Assembly (NCBI RefSeq): GCF_900091315.1
Contig: NZ_FLSP01000003.1
Coordinates: 62,001 to 126,000, forward strand
Length of the DNA: 64,000 bases
Source: Streptomyces sp. DI166
GTDB taxonomy: Bacteria; Actinomycetota; Actinomycetes; Streptomycetales; Streptomycetaceae
Reading direction: 5' to 3'
A model generated the notes under the pieces. It worked only from the letters and a program-made list of their open reading frames with translations. It did not search any database and was not told the origin of the DNA. The translations under genes and the position numbers were made by a program. Positions 52,827 to 61,725 of the stretch are shown in pieces. Every line of letters starts with the position of its first letter. Within the stretch, counting starts at the first letter, position 1.

Positions 52827-53245
52827 TGGAGGACGCCGTGCGTACGGCCGACGACCGGGGTCTGTCCACCGTGGAAGTGGTCATCCTGGCCCCGGTGATG
52901 ATGCTGTTCATCCTGGTACTGGTGGCCTTCGGCCAGCTCGTCGACGGACGCGGTGCCCTGGACGGCGCCGCCCGGGACGCGGCCCGCGCGGGCTCCATCC
53001 AGAAGGACCACGCCACGGCGATGACCGAGGCCCGCAAGGCGGCGGCCGCGAGCCTGGAGGGCGTGTGCGCGGGGCCGGTCACCGTGACGCAGACCAGCAC
53101 GGGCTTCGACCCGGAGGTGGACCCCATGTTCAGCGTGCAGGTCAGCTGCCGGGTACGCGGTCTGGCCACGCTGGGCCTGGACATCGACCCGACGATGGAC
53201 GCCACCTTCAGCTCCCCGCTGGACCCGTTCCGGAGGTCGGCGTGA
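52826..53245 (+). CDS. TadE-like minor pilin 2
   Basis: A 139-aa pseudopilin: DRGLSTVEVVILAPVMMLFILVLVAFGQ is the processed helix, followed by helix and strands with AARDAARAGSIQ and two cysteines. It is the second minor pilin. ATG in the stop overlap of the previous gene; GGAGGAGG is nine bases ahead. Its own stop overlaps the GTG of the TadG gene. Confidence 0.88.
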   Translation: MEDAVRTADDRGLSTVEVVILAPVMMLFILVLVAFGQLVDGRGALDGAARDAARAGSIQKDHATAMTEARKAAAASLEGVCAGPVTVTQTSTGFDPEVDPMFSVQVSCRVRGLATLGLDIDPTMDATFSSPLDPFRRSA

Positions 53246-53691
53246 GGGTCTGGCTCAAGGGCCTGCGGGCCCGTATGGACGACCGGGGCTCCGGCGCCGG
53301 CGCAGTGATCATCTTCGCGCTGGTCTTCCTCTCCCTGTCGGCCTTCGTGATCGACGGCGGCCTGTCCATCTCCAAGCGCGAACGCGCCGCCGACATCGCG
53401 GAGCAGGCGGCCCGCTACGCCGCCCAGGACATCGACAAGGAAGCCCTCTACGACAACGAGGGCGGCCCCGCGCCGATCAACTTCCAGAACTGCGACGCGC
53501 GGGTCAAGGAGTTCGCGGCCGAGATGGACATGAACGGCCCGGACATCGCGGCGACGCACTGCGTGACGGCGGACGTGAACCAGGTGCAGGTGGAGGTCCA
53601 GCTGACGTACTCGCCGGTGTTCACGGGGATGTTCTTCGGCGGGGACGTGGTGGTGAAGGGCCAGGCGGTGGCGGAGAACGAGGTGGGGTGA
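53242..53691 (+). CDS. tadG: TadG-like pilus protein
   Basis: A 149-aa protein starting MRVWLKGLRARMDDRGSGAGAVIIFALVFLSLSAFVIDGGLSISKRERAADIAEQAARYAA, the Tad helix followed by the coiled stretch. It is short compared with TadG of Gram-negatives, which carry a von Willebrand domain; that domain is missing here. GTG overlaps the preceding stop (GTGA). Last gene of the operon, 37 bases before the stop of the convergent WXG-like gene. A prepilin peptidase is not encoded in the operon. Confidence 0.85.
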   Translation: MRVWLKGLRARMDDRGSGAGAVIIFALVFLSLSAFVIDGGLSISKRERAADIAEQAARYAAQDIDKEALYDNEGGPAPINFQNCDARVKEFAAEMDMNGPDIAATHCVTADVNQVQVEVQLTYSPVFTGMFFGGDVVVKGQAVAENEVG

Positions 53692-53728
53692 GCCGTGGGG
53701 TGAGCCTTGGCGGCTCCCCTCATGACTG

Positions 53729-54076
53729 TCACGCCTTGTTGCCCCCGCCCCCCTTCTTCCCCCGCTTGTCCTCGGTCTTCATGGCGTCGTTGACCTGCTT
53801 GGCCAGTTCGTCGTCGAGCTTCTTGAACTCGCGGACCACGGCGTCGGACATGCTCGCGAGGGCGTCGAGCTGCTGGCCGATGTCCTCGCGGCCGTCCTCC
53901 CAGTTGGACTCGAAGTCGGAGAGGGCGCCGTTGACGGTGCCGTCGCCGATGTCGTCCTCGTAGGACTCGAACATCTTCTTGGTGTGGTTCATCCGCGTCT
54001 TGATGGACCGCAGGCGCCGCCCGTAGTCCTCCAGCTCGGTCAGCGGCAGTGAGAGATCGCTCTTGCCCTTGCCCAT
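53729..54076 (-). CDS. WXG100/ESAT-6-like protein (cassette C)
   Basis: A 115-aa all-helical protein: MGKGKSDLSLPLTELEDYGRRL, a first helix, the turn SNWEDGREDIG with W-x-x-G, second helix DALASMSDAVVREFKKLDDELAKQVNDAMK, and a Lys/Gly-rich tail KRGKKGGGGNKA like those of 16440 and 32998. Fits a type VII substrate. Encoded opposite to the EspG-sized gene with 72 bases between their starts, so a shared promoter region is likely. GGGGGA precedes the ATG. Confidence 0.75.
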   Translation of the reverse strand: MGKGKSDLSLPLTELEDYGRRLRSIKTRMNHTKKMFESYEDDIGDGTVNGALSDFESNWEDGREDIGQQLDALASMSDAVVREFKKLDDELAKQVNDAMKTEDKRGKKGGGGNKA

Positions 54077-54148
54077 GTGTCCGTCCCCCGACTGTTGCTC
54101 GTAGGCTGATCGGCACGGTACCTCGGACGAAGGGGCAAGGTCGACGTC

Positions 54149-54796
54149 ATGGCCCGCTACATGGAGGCGCTCACCATTGAGCGCGGCGGCTTCCGGATCA
54201 ACGTTCCGGAGTCGTGGTGGGAGTTCGACGTACGCCCCGAGTCCCGGGACGACTCGATCCGCCGGATGGTGAACGAACGCGTGCAGGCGCACCCGGAGCT
54301 GGCCAAGTACCGCGACGCGTACCTGGACTTCCTGCGCAAGGCGGCGGCGGACGCGTGGAAGTCGGGCGCGCTGTACTGCGGTTGCATGGCGGAGAGCTTC
54401 GGCGGTGACACCCCGATCACGGGCTCGGTGACGGTGTCGCTGGTCTCGGGCCGATCGTCCTCCGGGGAGCCGCTGTCGACGGACCCCGTGGTGATGGCCG
54501 GCCAACTCGCCGTGAAGGAGGCGAAGAAGGAGGGCGACTCCTGGCGGAAGGTGACCACGGTCGACATTCCGGGCGTGGGGCCGGCGGCGCGGACGTACGG
54601 CATCGAGGACATCACGATCCCGGACGACGCGCTGAAGCGGACGGTCCGGGCGGTGCTGATGCAGACGTTCATCCCGGTGCCGGGCCAGGCGGGCAAGGTG
54701 GCGCTGGTGGCCGGAAGCAGCCAGGTGCTGGACCTGGCGGACTCCTTCTTCGACATCTTCGACGCGATCACATCGACGTTCCGCTTCACGGGGTAG
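54149..54796 (+). CDS. EspG-sized cytoplasmic protein (cassette C)
   Basis: A 215-aa soluble protein. The beginning FRINVPESWWEFDVRPESRDDS matches those of 14444 and 34442, and the pattern of an acidic strand, helix (ELAKYRDAYLDFLRKAAADAWK), strands, and the closing helix (VLDLADSFFDIFDAITSTFRF) is kept. It is next to the Rhs gene, 140 bases ahead. Probably a chaperone or adaptor of its N-terminal domain. The last codons are repeated in the DNA just after the stop. Confidence 0.7.
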   Translation: MARYMEALTIERGGFRINVPESWWEFDVRPESRDDSIRRMVNERVQAHPELAKYRDAYLDFLRKAAADAWKSGALYCGCMAESFGGDTPITGSVTVSLVSGRSSSGEPLSTDPVVMAGQLAVKEAKKEGDSWRKVTTVDIPGVGPAARTYGIEDITIPDDALKRTVRAVLMQTFIPVPGQAGKVALVAGSSQVLDLADSFFDIFDAITSTFRFTG

Positions 54797-54887
54797 GACG
54801 TTCCGCTTCACGGAGTAACGGAGCGATGGCGTAGCGGAGTACAGGGAGCCGATTTCCCGAACCGCCGTTCGTACGCTGGTAAGTTCG

Positions 54888-54920
54888 CGTGTGCATACGC
54901 TGTTGTTGTTGATGCACACG
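54888..54920. repeat. Inverted repeat ahead of the Rhs gene
   Basis: The 9-base arms CGTGTGCAT (54888) and ATGCACACG (54912) are exact inverted repeats with a 15-base spacer containing GTTGTTGTTG. It ends 16 bases ahead of the Rhs start, so it could be an operator or an mRNA hairpin affecting translation. Confidence 0.5.
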
Positions 54921-54936
54921 TGACGGGGGTTGCGGT

Positions 54937-57900
54937 ATGGCGGGGCATCGGCCTACGGACTGGCATGTGCTGGATCTGGACAAGGACCCGGTGCCGGGTG
55001 ACCCGCAACAGGTGCGCCAACTGGCCAAGAAACTCCACGACTTCGCCGACGACGTCTCCGACGCGCTGCGCATCGTCAAGGGGATGGCGGGGGAGTCGAC
55101 GCTCGCGGAGTGGGCTGGCAAGTCGGCGGACGTGTTCAAGGAGGACTTCGCCGACGTCCCCAAGAACCTGAAGAAGCTCAAGAAGTCCTACGAGATGTGC
55201 GGAGACGCGCTGGCGGACTACTGGCCGAAGCTGGAGCGCGCGCAGGCGCTGGCGGACCGCGCGCTGGCCCGGGGCCGGGAGGCGCAGGCGGATCTGTCGG
55301 CGGCCAAGTCCCGTCTGGCGAAGGCGGATTCGTGGGTGGGGCGGGCCACGAAGGAGGCCGACAAGTACAAGGACGACCCCACGGGCAGCAAGTCCACCGA
55401 CAAGCCGGACGAGGCGAAGGTCCGCGCGGCCACCCGTGACGTCCAGCACGCCGAGACCGCCCAGTCCAACGCCCGCGGCGACGTATCCGACGCCAAGGAC
55501 GCCCTCGACGCGGCGAAGAAGATGGCCGAGGACGCCCGCAAGATGCGCCAGGAGGCCGCGCGCACGGCGAAGTCGAAGATCGACGAGGCGTCGGACGCGG
55601 GCATCCAGAACCGGTCGTGGTGGGAGGAGGTGGGCGACTGGTTCGTGGACAACTGGGACACGATCGTCGCGGTCTGCAAGGTCGTCGTGGCCGTGGTCGG
55701 CGTGATCGCCATGATCATCGGTGGACCGATCCTTGTCGCGATTGTCGTGGTTGCCGGGCTAATCGTCCTCGCCGACACCCTCTATAAATATTCCAAAGGC
55801 CAAGCCGGTCTCATGGACGTCGCCTTCGCCGCGATGGATTGCATACCCGGTATGAAGGGCCTGACCACCCTCGGCAAGCTCGCGGCGGGTGCGAAGGTGC
55901 TCGGCAAGGGTGGCCTGAAGGCCATGGGCAAGGGGCTGGGCAAGGGGCTGCGTCGAGAGGCTGACGACGCCGCCAAGCACAGCAAGCCTGCCAAGGGCCG
56001 CTGCAAGAACGGCGACCCCATCGACATGATCTCCGGCGATATGCTGATGGAGGAGTCGGACGTCGATCTGCCGGGCCTGCTGCCCCTTGTCCTGCGTCGC
56101 ACCCACCTCTCCTCCTACCCGTACGGCCGCTTCTTCGGACCGTCCTGGGCCTCCACCCTGGACGAGCGCTTGGAACTGGACGAGGAGGGCGCCGCTTTCG
56201 CCGCCGAGGACGGCACGATCCTCTTCTATCCAGTGCCCAAGCCGGGCACCTCCGTCCTCCCCTTGGAGGGCCCACGCCTGGAGCTCGACTGGGATGGGGA
56301 CGCGGGTGCCCCCATCAGGATCACCGACCCTCTCACCGGCCTCACCCGCCACTTCGCCCCCCGTCGGAAGCCGGCGGCCGCAGACGAGGCGTTCACCCTC
56401 CCCCTCGCCGCGATCACCGACCGGAACGGCCTGCGCATCGACTTCGACCGTGACGACGTCGGCACCCCGATCGCTGTGCGTGACTCGGCGGGGCGCTTCG
56501 TGCACGTCGACACCGACCAGGGCCGTGTCGTCCGCCTTCGGCTCCGCAACACGGACGATGGCCCCGACGGCACGGTCCTGCGCCGTTTCGGTTACGACTC
56601 CCATGGCAACCTCAACGAGATCTGCGATTCGAGCGGGCAGCCCTGGAGCCTGACGTACGACGCCCGCGGCCGCATCACGTCCTGGACCGACCGCAACGGA
56701 TACTCGTACCGCTTCACCTACGACGCCCTGGACCGCTGCATCGCGGGCGAGGGCGACGACGGCAGCCTCTCCTGCACGGTCGAGTACGCCGACGTGAACC
56801 TCGAAACGCGCTACACGGACGCACTCGGGCATACGACGGTGTACCGATACAACACTCTGTTCCAGCTCGTCGCCAAGACCGATCCGCTCGGTCACACGAC
56901 CTCTTTCGAGTGGGACCGCTACAACCGGCTGCTCGCGCGCACGGACGCGCTGGGGCGGACAACGCGCTATGAGTACGACGAGCAGGGGGCACCGACCGCC
57001 GTCGTACGGCCCGACGGTGCCCGGGAGCAGGCGCGGAACAACGCGTACGGACAACCCGTGTCGGTGACTCAGGCCGATGGCCACGTTTGGCGGATGGAGT
57101 ACGACGCTCGGGGGAACCTGGTCACGGAGACCGATCCGACGGGTGGCCGGATCACCTACTCCTACAACGAGATCGGCGCGCTCACGGCGGTCACGGACGC
57201 AGCCGGGCGTACGGCGCGACTGGAGCCCGACGGCGCCGGCCTGCCGGTGGCGGCTACCGACGCCGAGGGCAGGACCACCCGGTACCGGCGCGACGCCTTC
57301 GGCAGAGTCATCGCGCACACGGACCCGAATGGCCTGGTCACACGACTCGGCTGGACGCCGGAGGGCAGGCCGAGCTGGCGCACTCTGCCGGACGGGACCA
57401 GGCAGCGGCGCGTCTACGACGGGGAAGGGAACCTCGTCGAGCACATCGACGGGCGCGGACGCACGGTGCGATTCGAGTACGGAGCCTTCGACCAACTCGT
57501 GGCCCGCACCGACCCTGACGGGTCGCGGCTGGAGTTCGGGTACGACGGCCAGCTCCGACTCATCTCCGTCACCAACCAGCGGGGCGAGACATGGCGCTAC
57601 TTCTACGACGCCGCCGACCGCCTCATTCGCGAACAGGACTTCACGGGCCGCATAGAAAGTTACAGGTTCGACGCCGTGGGACGTCTCGTCGGCCGGACCA
57701 ACGGCGCGGGTGAGTCCATTGAGTACGTCCGTGACGCCCTGGACAATGTCACTGAGTGCCGCACTCCAGAAGGAGTGACGAGCTACGCCTACGACGTCGC
57801 TGGTCACCTGCGCCGGGTAAGCAGTGCAGACGTCGAGTTGGTTTACGAGCGGGACGGCCGGGGGCGCGTACTTGCGGAGACCTGCAATGGACGTACCGTG

Positions 57901-59538
57901 CGCTCCACTTACGACGCGCTCGGCAGGCGTACGCGTCGCGTGACCTCCTCCAACGCCGAGAGCGTCTGGGAGTACGACGGCTGTGACAGGCCGGTGCTCC
58001 TGCGGACGGCGGGACGCACGGTGGCCTTCGCCTACGACGGTTCAGGGCGGGAGGTCGAGCGCCGCATCGGCGCTGTTGTCCTGAACCAGAGCTGGGACGA
58101 GGTCGGCAGGCTGCGGTCGCAGACCGTCGCAGCAGGGTCCTCGGGCGTGGACGCTCCCACGGGACTCGTGACGCGACACATTCAGCACCGTGCGTACCAC
58201 TACGAGCAGGACGGCACCGTCGCGGCGATCAGCGACCTGCTCAACGGCCACCGCTCCGTGGACAGCGACAGTACGGGACGAGTGACCGGCGTTCGCGCTG
58301 AGACCTGGACAGAGCGGTACACCTACGACACCGCCGGCAATATCACGGACGGGCAGTGGGGTCCCGGCCCCGCTGCTGAACCCCAGGCGGCCTCCGCCAG
58401 CGCCGTCGGCCGCATCAGCTATGAACACGACGCCCAGGGGCGCGTGGTGGTCAAGCGGATGAAGCGCCTTTCCCGCAAGCCCGATGTGTGGCGCTACAGC
58501 TGGGACAGTCAGGACCGGCTCGTCGGTGTCACAACCCCCGACGGCACTCGATGGACGTACCAGTACGACCCGTTCGGCCGCCGCATCGCCAAGCAGCGTC
58601 TGGCGCCCGACGGCGTCACCGTGGCGGAAGAGGTGACGTTCGTCTGGGACGGGTTTGTGCTGGCTGAGCAGATATCGCGGACTGGCGACTCGGCCCCCAG
58701 GTGCACGGTATGGGACTGGGAAGCGGACCGCTTCAGCCCGGTCACCCAGATTGAGAGGGTTCCTGCCCGGGACAGACCGCAAGAGTGGATCGACAAGGCG
58801 TTCTACTCCATCGTGACCGACCTGGTGGGAACTCCTACCGAGATGGTCGCCGAGGACGGTGAACTTGCCTGGCGGGCTCGAACGACCGTCTGGGGTACGT
58901 CACTTGATGAGTCAGGAGCGGCCGACGAGCGCTGCCCACTGCGATTCCCGGGCCAGTATCACGACCCTGAGACCTCGCTCAACTACAACTATCAACGGCA
59001 CTACGACCCGGAAACCGGCCAGTACGCGTCTTTGGACCCCCTCGGTCTTTCGCCGGGACCGAACCCCCGCGTATACGTGGCGAATCCGTTCACCGCAGTC
59101 GACCCGTTCGGACTCGCGCCGTCGTGTGATCAGGAAGCCAGTGACGCCGCGAGATGGCGCGCGGATCTGGAACAGTCCCGACCCGGGGCGAGCAAGCAGA
59201 CGAGACCGACGGTGGCCAGTGGACTTACCGTGCCAGGACATGGGACGTTCACCGGTGCGAGCATCAAGGGCGGCGGCAACCACAATCTGCACCCCGATGT
59301 GCAGGCCGCGTACGACCGGGTTCCGCAGCACCTCCGCGCGGGGGGCAACCAGCACGGGCGTTGCGCAGAGCCGGAAGCGCTGTCGAGGGCCATGAACGCG
59401 GGAGTCGATCCGCGAGGCGGTGTCAGCGCAGCCGTGGAGGTGCGCGCAACCGGCAATCCACGACACGGCACGCCGAAAGCGCCGTGCTCCTCATGCCAGC
59501 ATGTGCTTGATCAATTCGGAATCAGGGCGGTGACGTAA
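54937..59538 (+). CDS. Rhs polymorphic toxin with type VII N-terminus and YwqJ-like deaminase tip
   Basis: A 1533-aa protein. Residues 1-235 form the WXG-type domain (QQVRQLAKKLHDFADDVSDALR, EWAGKSADVFKEDF) seen in 15163 and 33117, with a coiled-coil. A hydrophobic hairpin is at 248-281. CKNGDPIDMISGDMLM near 357 begins the Rhs DUF6531 region, and YD repeats run to about 1340 (over twenty YD or RD motifs). The Rhs end YDPETGQYASLDPLGL then DPFGLAP (about 1388) closes the cage. The last 140 residues hold GRCAEPEAL (near 1475) and APCSSC (near 1516), the zinc-binding CAE and PCxxC motifs of YwqJ-type nucleic acid deaminases. An adjacent SUKH-3 immunity gene fits that toxin class. Start: ATG after GGGGTTGCGGT. 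Confidence 0.9.
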   Translation: MAGHRPTDWHVLDLDKDPVPGDPQQVRQLAKKLHDFADDVSDALRIVKGMAGESTLAEWAGKSADVFKEDFADVPKNLKKLKKSYEMCGDALADYWPKLERAQALADRALARGREAQADLSAAKSRLAKADSWVGRATKEADKYKDDPTGSKSTDKPDEAKVRAATRDVQHAETAQSNARGDVSDAKDALDAAKKMAEDARKMRQEAARTAKSKIDEASDAGIQNRSWWEEVGDWFVDNWDTIVAVCKVVVAVVGVIAMIIGGPILVAIVVVAGLIVLADTLYKYSKGQAGLMDVAFAAMDCIPGMKGLTTLGKLAAGAKVLGKGGLKAMGKGLGKGLRREADDAAKHSKPAKGRCKNGDPIDMISGDMLMEESDVDLPGLLPLVLRRTHLSSYPYGRFFGPSWASTLDERLELDEEGAAFAAEDGTILFYPVPKPGTSVLPLEGPRLELDWDGDAGAPIRITDPLTGLTRHFAPRRKPAAADEAFTLPLAAITDRNGLRIDFDRDDVGTPIAVRDSAGRFVHVDTDQGRVVRLRLRNTDDGPDGTVLRRFGYDSHGNLNEICDSSGQPWSLTYDARGRITSWTDRNGYSYRFTYDALDRCIAGEGDDGSLSCTVEYADVNLETRYTDALGHTTVYRYNTLFQLVAKTDPLGHTTSFEWDRYNRLLARTDALGRTTRYEYDEQGAPTAVVRPDGAREQARNNAYGQPVSVTQADGHVWRMEYDARGNLVTETDPTGGRITYSYNEIGALTAVTDAAGRTARLEPDGAGLPVAATDAEGRTTRYRRDAFGRVIAHTDPNGLVTRLGWTPEGRPSWRTLPDGTRQRRVYDGEGNLVEHIDGRGRTVRFEYGAFDQLVARTDPDGSRLEFGYDGQLRLISVTNQRGETWRYFYDAADRLIREQDFTGRIESYRFDAVGRLVGRTNGAGESIEYVRDALDNVTECRTPEGVTSYAYDVAGHLRRVSSADVELVYERDGRGRVLAETCNGRTVRSTYDALGRRTRRVTSSNAESVWEYDGCDRPVLLRTAGRTVAFAYDGSGREVERRIGAVVLNQSWDEVGRLRSQTVAAGSSGVDAPTGLVTRHIQHRAYHYEQDGTVAAISDLLNGHRSVDSDSTGRVTGVRAETWTERYTYDTAGNITDGQWGPGPAAEPQAASASAVGRISYEHDAQGRVVVKRMKRLSRKPDVWRYSWDSQDRLVGVTTPDGTRWTYQYDPFGRRIAKQRLAPDGVTVAEEVTFVWDGFVLAEQISRTGDSAPRCTVWDWEADRFSPVTQIERVPARDRPQEWIDKAFYSIVTDLVGTPTEMVAEDGELAWRARTTVWGTSLDESGAADERCPLRFPGQYHDPETSLNYNYQRHYDPETGQYASLDPLGLSPGPNPRVYVANPFTAVDPFGLAPSCDQEASDAARWRADLEQSRPGASKQTRPTVASGLTVPGHGTFTGASIKGGGNHNLHPDVQAAYDRVPQHLRAGGNQHGRCAEPEALSRAMNAGVDPRGGVSAAVEVRATGNPRHGTPKAPCSSCQHVLDQFGIRAVT

Positions 59539-59540
59539 CG

Positions 59541-59984
59541 ATGGCTCAGACGCACGAGCAGCGATGGTCCGCGGAGACGGATCGGGTGCTGCGCGAGGCC
59601 GGTTGGTACCCGGGCCGAGAGGTGTCCACGGCAGGCTGGGAGGCCACGCTCCGCGAGCACGGCGGTTTCGAGATGCATGAGGCGGCCCGCGCCTTCCTCG
59701 CCGAGTTCGGTGGGCTGGCGAGCGCGGAACGGGGGCCTGGGAAGACGATGGCTCGGATGGGGTTCACCCTCGACCCGACCGTCGCCGAGTGGGACGACGA
59801 GATCTTCGACGTACTGAGTGAGGAAGCCGGAGTCGATCTGTACCCGATCGGGGAGGCCGATCGCCGCAATCTGTACCTGGGTATGGCTCCCAACGGCGCT
59901 GTGTACGTCGGGATGGACAGCGTCTCGTGGCTGGCGGACGCGGGGGACGAGGCGCTGGAGAAGCTGGTTGAGGGAATCCGGTAG
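59541..59984 (+). CDS. SUKH-3 family immunity protein (cognate copy)
   Basis: A 147-aa protein. RWSAETDRVLREAGWYPGREVS, FLAEFGGLASAERGPGKTMARMGFTLDP and LYPIGEADRRNLYLGMAPNGAVYVGMDSV are the SUKH-3 pattern (SMI1/KNR4 superfamily). It starts two bases after the Rhs stop, so it is produced with the toxin and should neutralise the YwqJ-type deaminase. A second close copy is found at 62191. No signal peptide: it acts in the cytoplasm. Confidence 0.9.
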   Translation: MAQTHEQRWSAETDRVLREAGWYPGREVSTAGWEATLREHGGFEMHEAARAFLAEFGGLASAERGPGKTMARMGFTLDPTVAEWDDEIFDVLSEEAGVDLYPIGEADRRNLYLGMAPNGAVYVGMDSVSWLADAGDEALEKLVEGIR

Positions 59985-59988
59985 CTCC

Positions 59989-60372
59989 TTGAAAGACGCG
60001 TGTGTGGCGGACCTTGTTGCTGCTCACCGGGACGAGGTGGATGAAGTCCTTGAGCCGGTCCGTCGAGTGGGCGACTTCTCCGACGACACGATGTCCGTCT
60101 TCGAGCGCCAGGGCGGGTGGAACACCAGCCGCGAGGTGACGCCCGAGTACTTGATGGTGCACTCGGGCTGCATCGAGAACTACCCACCCGACACCGATGA
60201 CCCCATCGTGCTGCGGCGCATGGTGCGCATGGGTGGCGACCAGCAACTGACCGCTCTCATGGACGCGTTGACGGCAACCGCCACCGTGCGCGGCCCAGGC
60301 CTGAAGGAGTCGCCGACGCTGATCGTCCGTGCCGTGCGGGGTGCGGGCGCGCTGCTGGGTGGCGATGTGTGA
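59989..60372 (+). pseudogene. Truncated copy 1 of an immunity-array family
   Basis: A stretch coding for about 127 residues: VADLVAAHRDEVDEVLEPVRRVGDFSDDTMSVFERQGGW through LRRMVRMGGDQQLTALMDAL and ends GAGALLGGDV. The DNA then reads gatgtgtgagcaggcgg where the homologue at 61555 has gacggtgagcaggcgg; the extra base brings the stop at 60370 into frame, and the FRMWRVAHVPGVLRP part is lost. The 5' start is also uncertain (TTG 59989 or GTG 60004), and the N-terminal 30 residues present in the copies at 60415 and 61094 are missing. It may be inactive. Confidence 0.65.
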
Positions 60373-60414
60373 GCAGGCGGCAGCACATGATGGGGCCAGT
60401 TCTAGTCAGAAGGT

Positions 60415-61092
60415 ATGAGGCTCTACGGTATGCCTGAGCAGGTCTCTCCCATGTCGGAAACGATGCACGCGCGCGCGGTCTTCGGGCCGCTCGGCGGGGT
60501 GGTGGAAGTGGGGGCAGTGAATTCCACCGGCACCTGGCGGCTCGCGGATGTCTCCGTGGGCGACTATCTGGTCCGCCGGCGGACGGACGTCGAGCTCCTG
60601 ATGGAAGGCATCCGGTCCGTCTGCGGATTCAGCGACGACGCGATGCGGATCGTCGACGAGTTGGGGCGGTTCCGGGACCACGAAGTGCCCGCGGCGTTCC
60701 TGCTGCTGTGGTCCGGGGGGATCACGGGCGTGCCGCAACCCCTGGAGCGGCTTGAGGAACCACCGATGGTGCGGCGCATGTGCCGTATGGCGGCTGATCT
60801 ACAGCTCACCCTCTTTTTGCAGGCGCTGATCACCGCCGCGGTCGCCGCGGGAACGGATCCAAGGCAAGGGGCGCCCAAGGTCGCCGAAGTTCTTGGCATC
60901 GCCTCAGAACTGGCCGATGCCACGGGCCGCAGTGCCCCGGCGGACGTCTTCCGGATGTGGCGGGTCGCCCATCTGCCGGGCATCCTCCGACCTGAGTCGG
61001 ATGCCCCGGAAAGCGGCAAGGCAGGCTTCCGGGATTACGACGGGTTGCTGGAGACGCTCCTCGAAGGAGGGGGTGGATCGGACGGTTGTTGA
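60415..61092 (+). CDS. Intact copy 2 of the immunity-array family, unknown
   Basis: A 225-aa soluble protein. HARAVFGPLGGVVEVGAVNSTGTWRLADVSVGDYLVRRRTDVELLMEGIRSVCGFSDDAMRIV, then PEPPMVRRMCRM, and the C-terminal DVFRMWRVAHLPGILRPESDAP are shared with the two broken copies on either side. It is the only complete one. No membrane segment or catalytic motif is seen. Position behind a toxin and SUKH-3 gene suggests an immunity protein for another toxin or a gene carried with the array; the family is not recognised. A better ribosome site (GAGG) serves the ATG at 60430. Confidence 0.65.
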   Translation: MRLYGMPEQVSPMSETMHARAVFGPLGGVVEVGAVNSTGTWRLADVSVGDYLVRRRTDVELLMEGIRSVCGFSDDAMRIVDELGRFRDHEVPAAFLLLWSGGITGVPQPLERLEEPPMVRRMCRMAADLQLTLFLQALITAAVAAGTDPRQGAPKVAEVLGIASELADATGRSAPADVFRMWRVAHLPGILRPESDAPESGKAGFRDYDGLLETLLEGGGGSDGC

Positions 61093-61093
61093 C

Positions 61094-61725
61094 TTGAGGG
61101 GAGTACATAAGCCGGTCTCTGTTAAGGGGCTCGCGTACGACATCTTCGGGTCGCTGTGGGGCGTCCTGGAACTGGCCGCGCTGACCGCATCCGGGTCCTT
61201 GAGAGGTGTGTCGCTGGAGGGCTTCGTGGCCGCCCGTCGGGCCGAGGTGGACGGCATCCTCGAATCGGTCCGCGCCGTGGGGGACTTCTCCGCCGACACG
61301 ATGTCCGTCTTCGAGCGGCAGGGCGGGTGGCACGAGGGCCGCGAGGTGATGCCCGAGTACCTGATGATGTACTCGGGCTGTATCGAGAGCTATCCGCCGG
61401 ACACCGGTGATCCTGCTGTGCTGCGGCGCATGGTGCGGATGGGCGGGACCTGCAATTGACGTCCCTCATGGACGCGTTGGTGGGTACGGCCACGGTGCGC
61501 GGCCCCGGCTTGGGGAAGGCGCCGACCTTGATCGTGGACGCTGTGCGGGGCGGGGGTGTGCTGCTGGGCCGCGACGGTGAGCAGGCGGTCCGGGATGCCT
61601 TTCGGATGTGGCGGGTCGCCCATGTGCCGGGCGTCCTGCGGCCGGACTCCCCGACACCGCCGCAAGGCAAGGAGATGCTCCGGGCCTACGCCCACGCACT
61701 GGAGAGTTTGGTGCTTGATGGCTGA
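61094..61725 (+). pseudogene. Frameshifted copy 3 of the immunity-array family
   Basis: The first part (LAYDIFGSLWGVLELAALTASGSLRGVS, ESVRAVGDFSADTMSVFERQGGW, AVLRRMVRMGG) and the second part (SLMDALVGTATVRGPGLGKAPT, FRMWRVAHVPGVLRPDSPTPP) are in different frames. The shift is at about 61443-61450, where adding one base restores GGDLQLTSL as in copy 1 (GGDQQLTAL). The stretch otherwise spans the full length of the family. A start codon is not obvious (TTG at 61094). Recently inactivated, or a sequencing error. Confidence 0.7.

Noticed and set aside
55759-57807. A 682-codon frame opposite to the Rhs gene
   Set aside because: Antisense shadow of the YD-repeat region with no independent ribosome site or motif.
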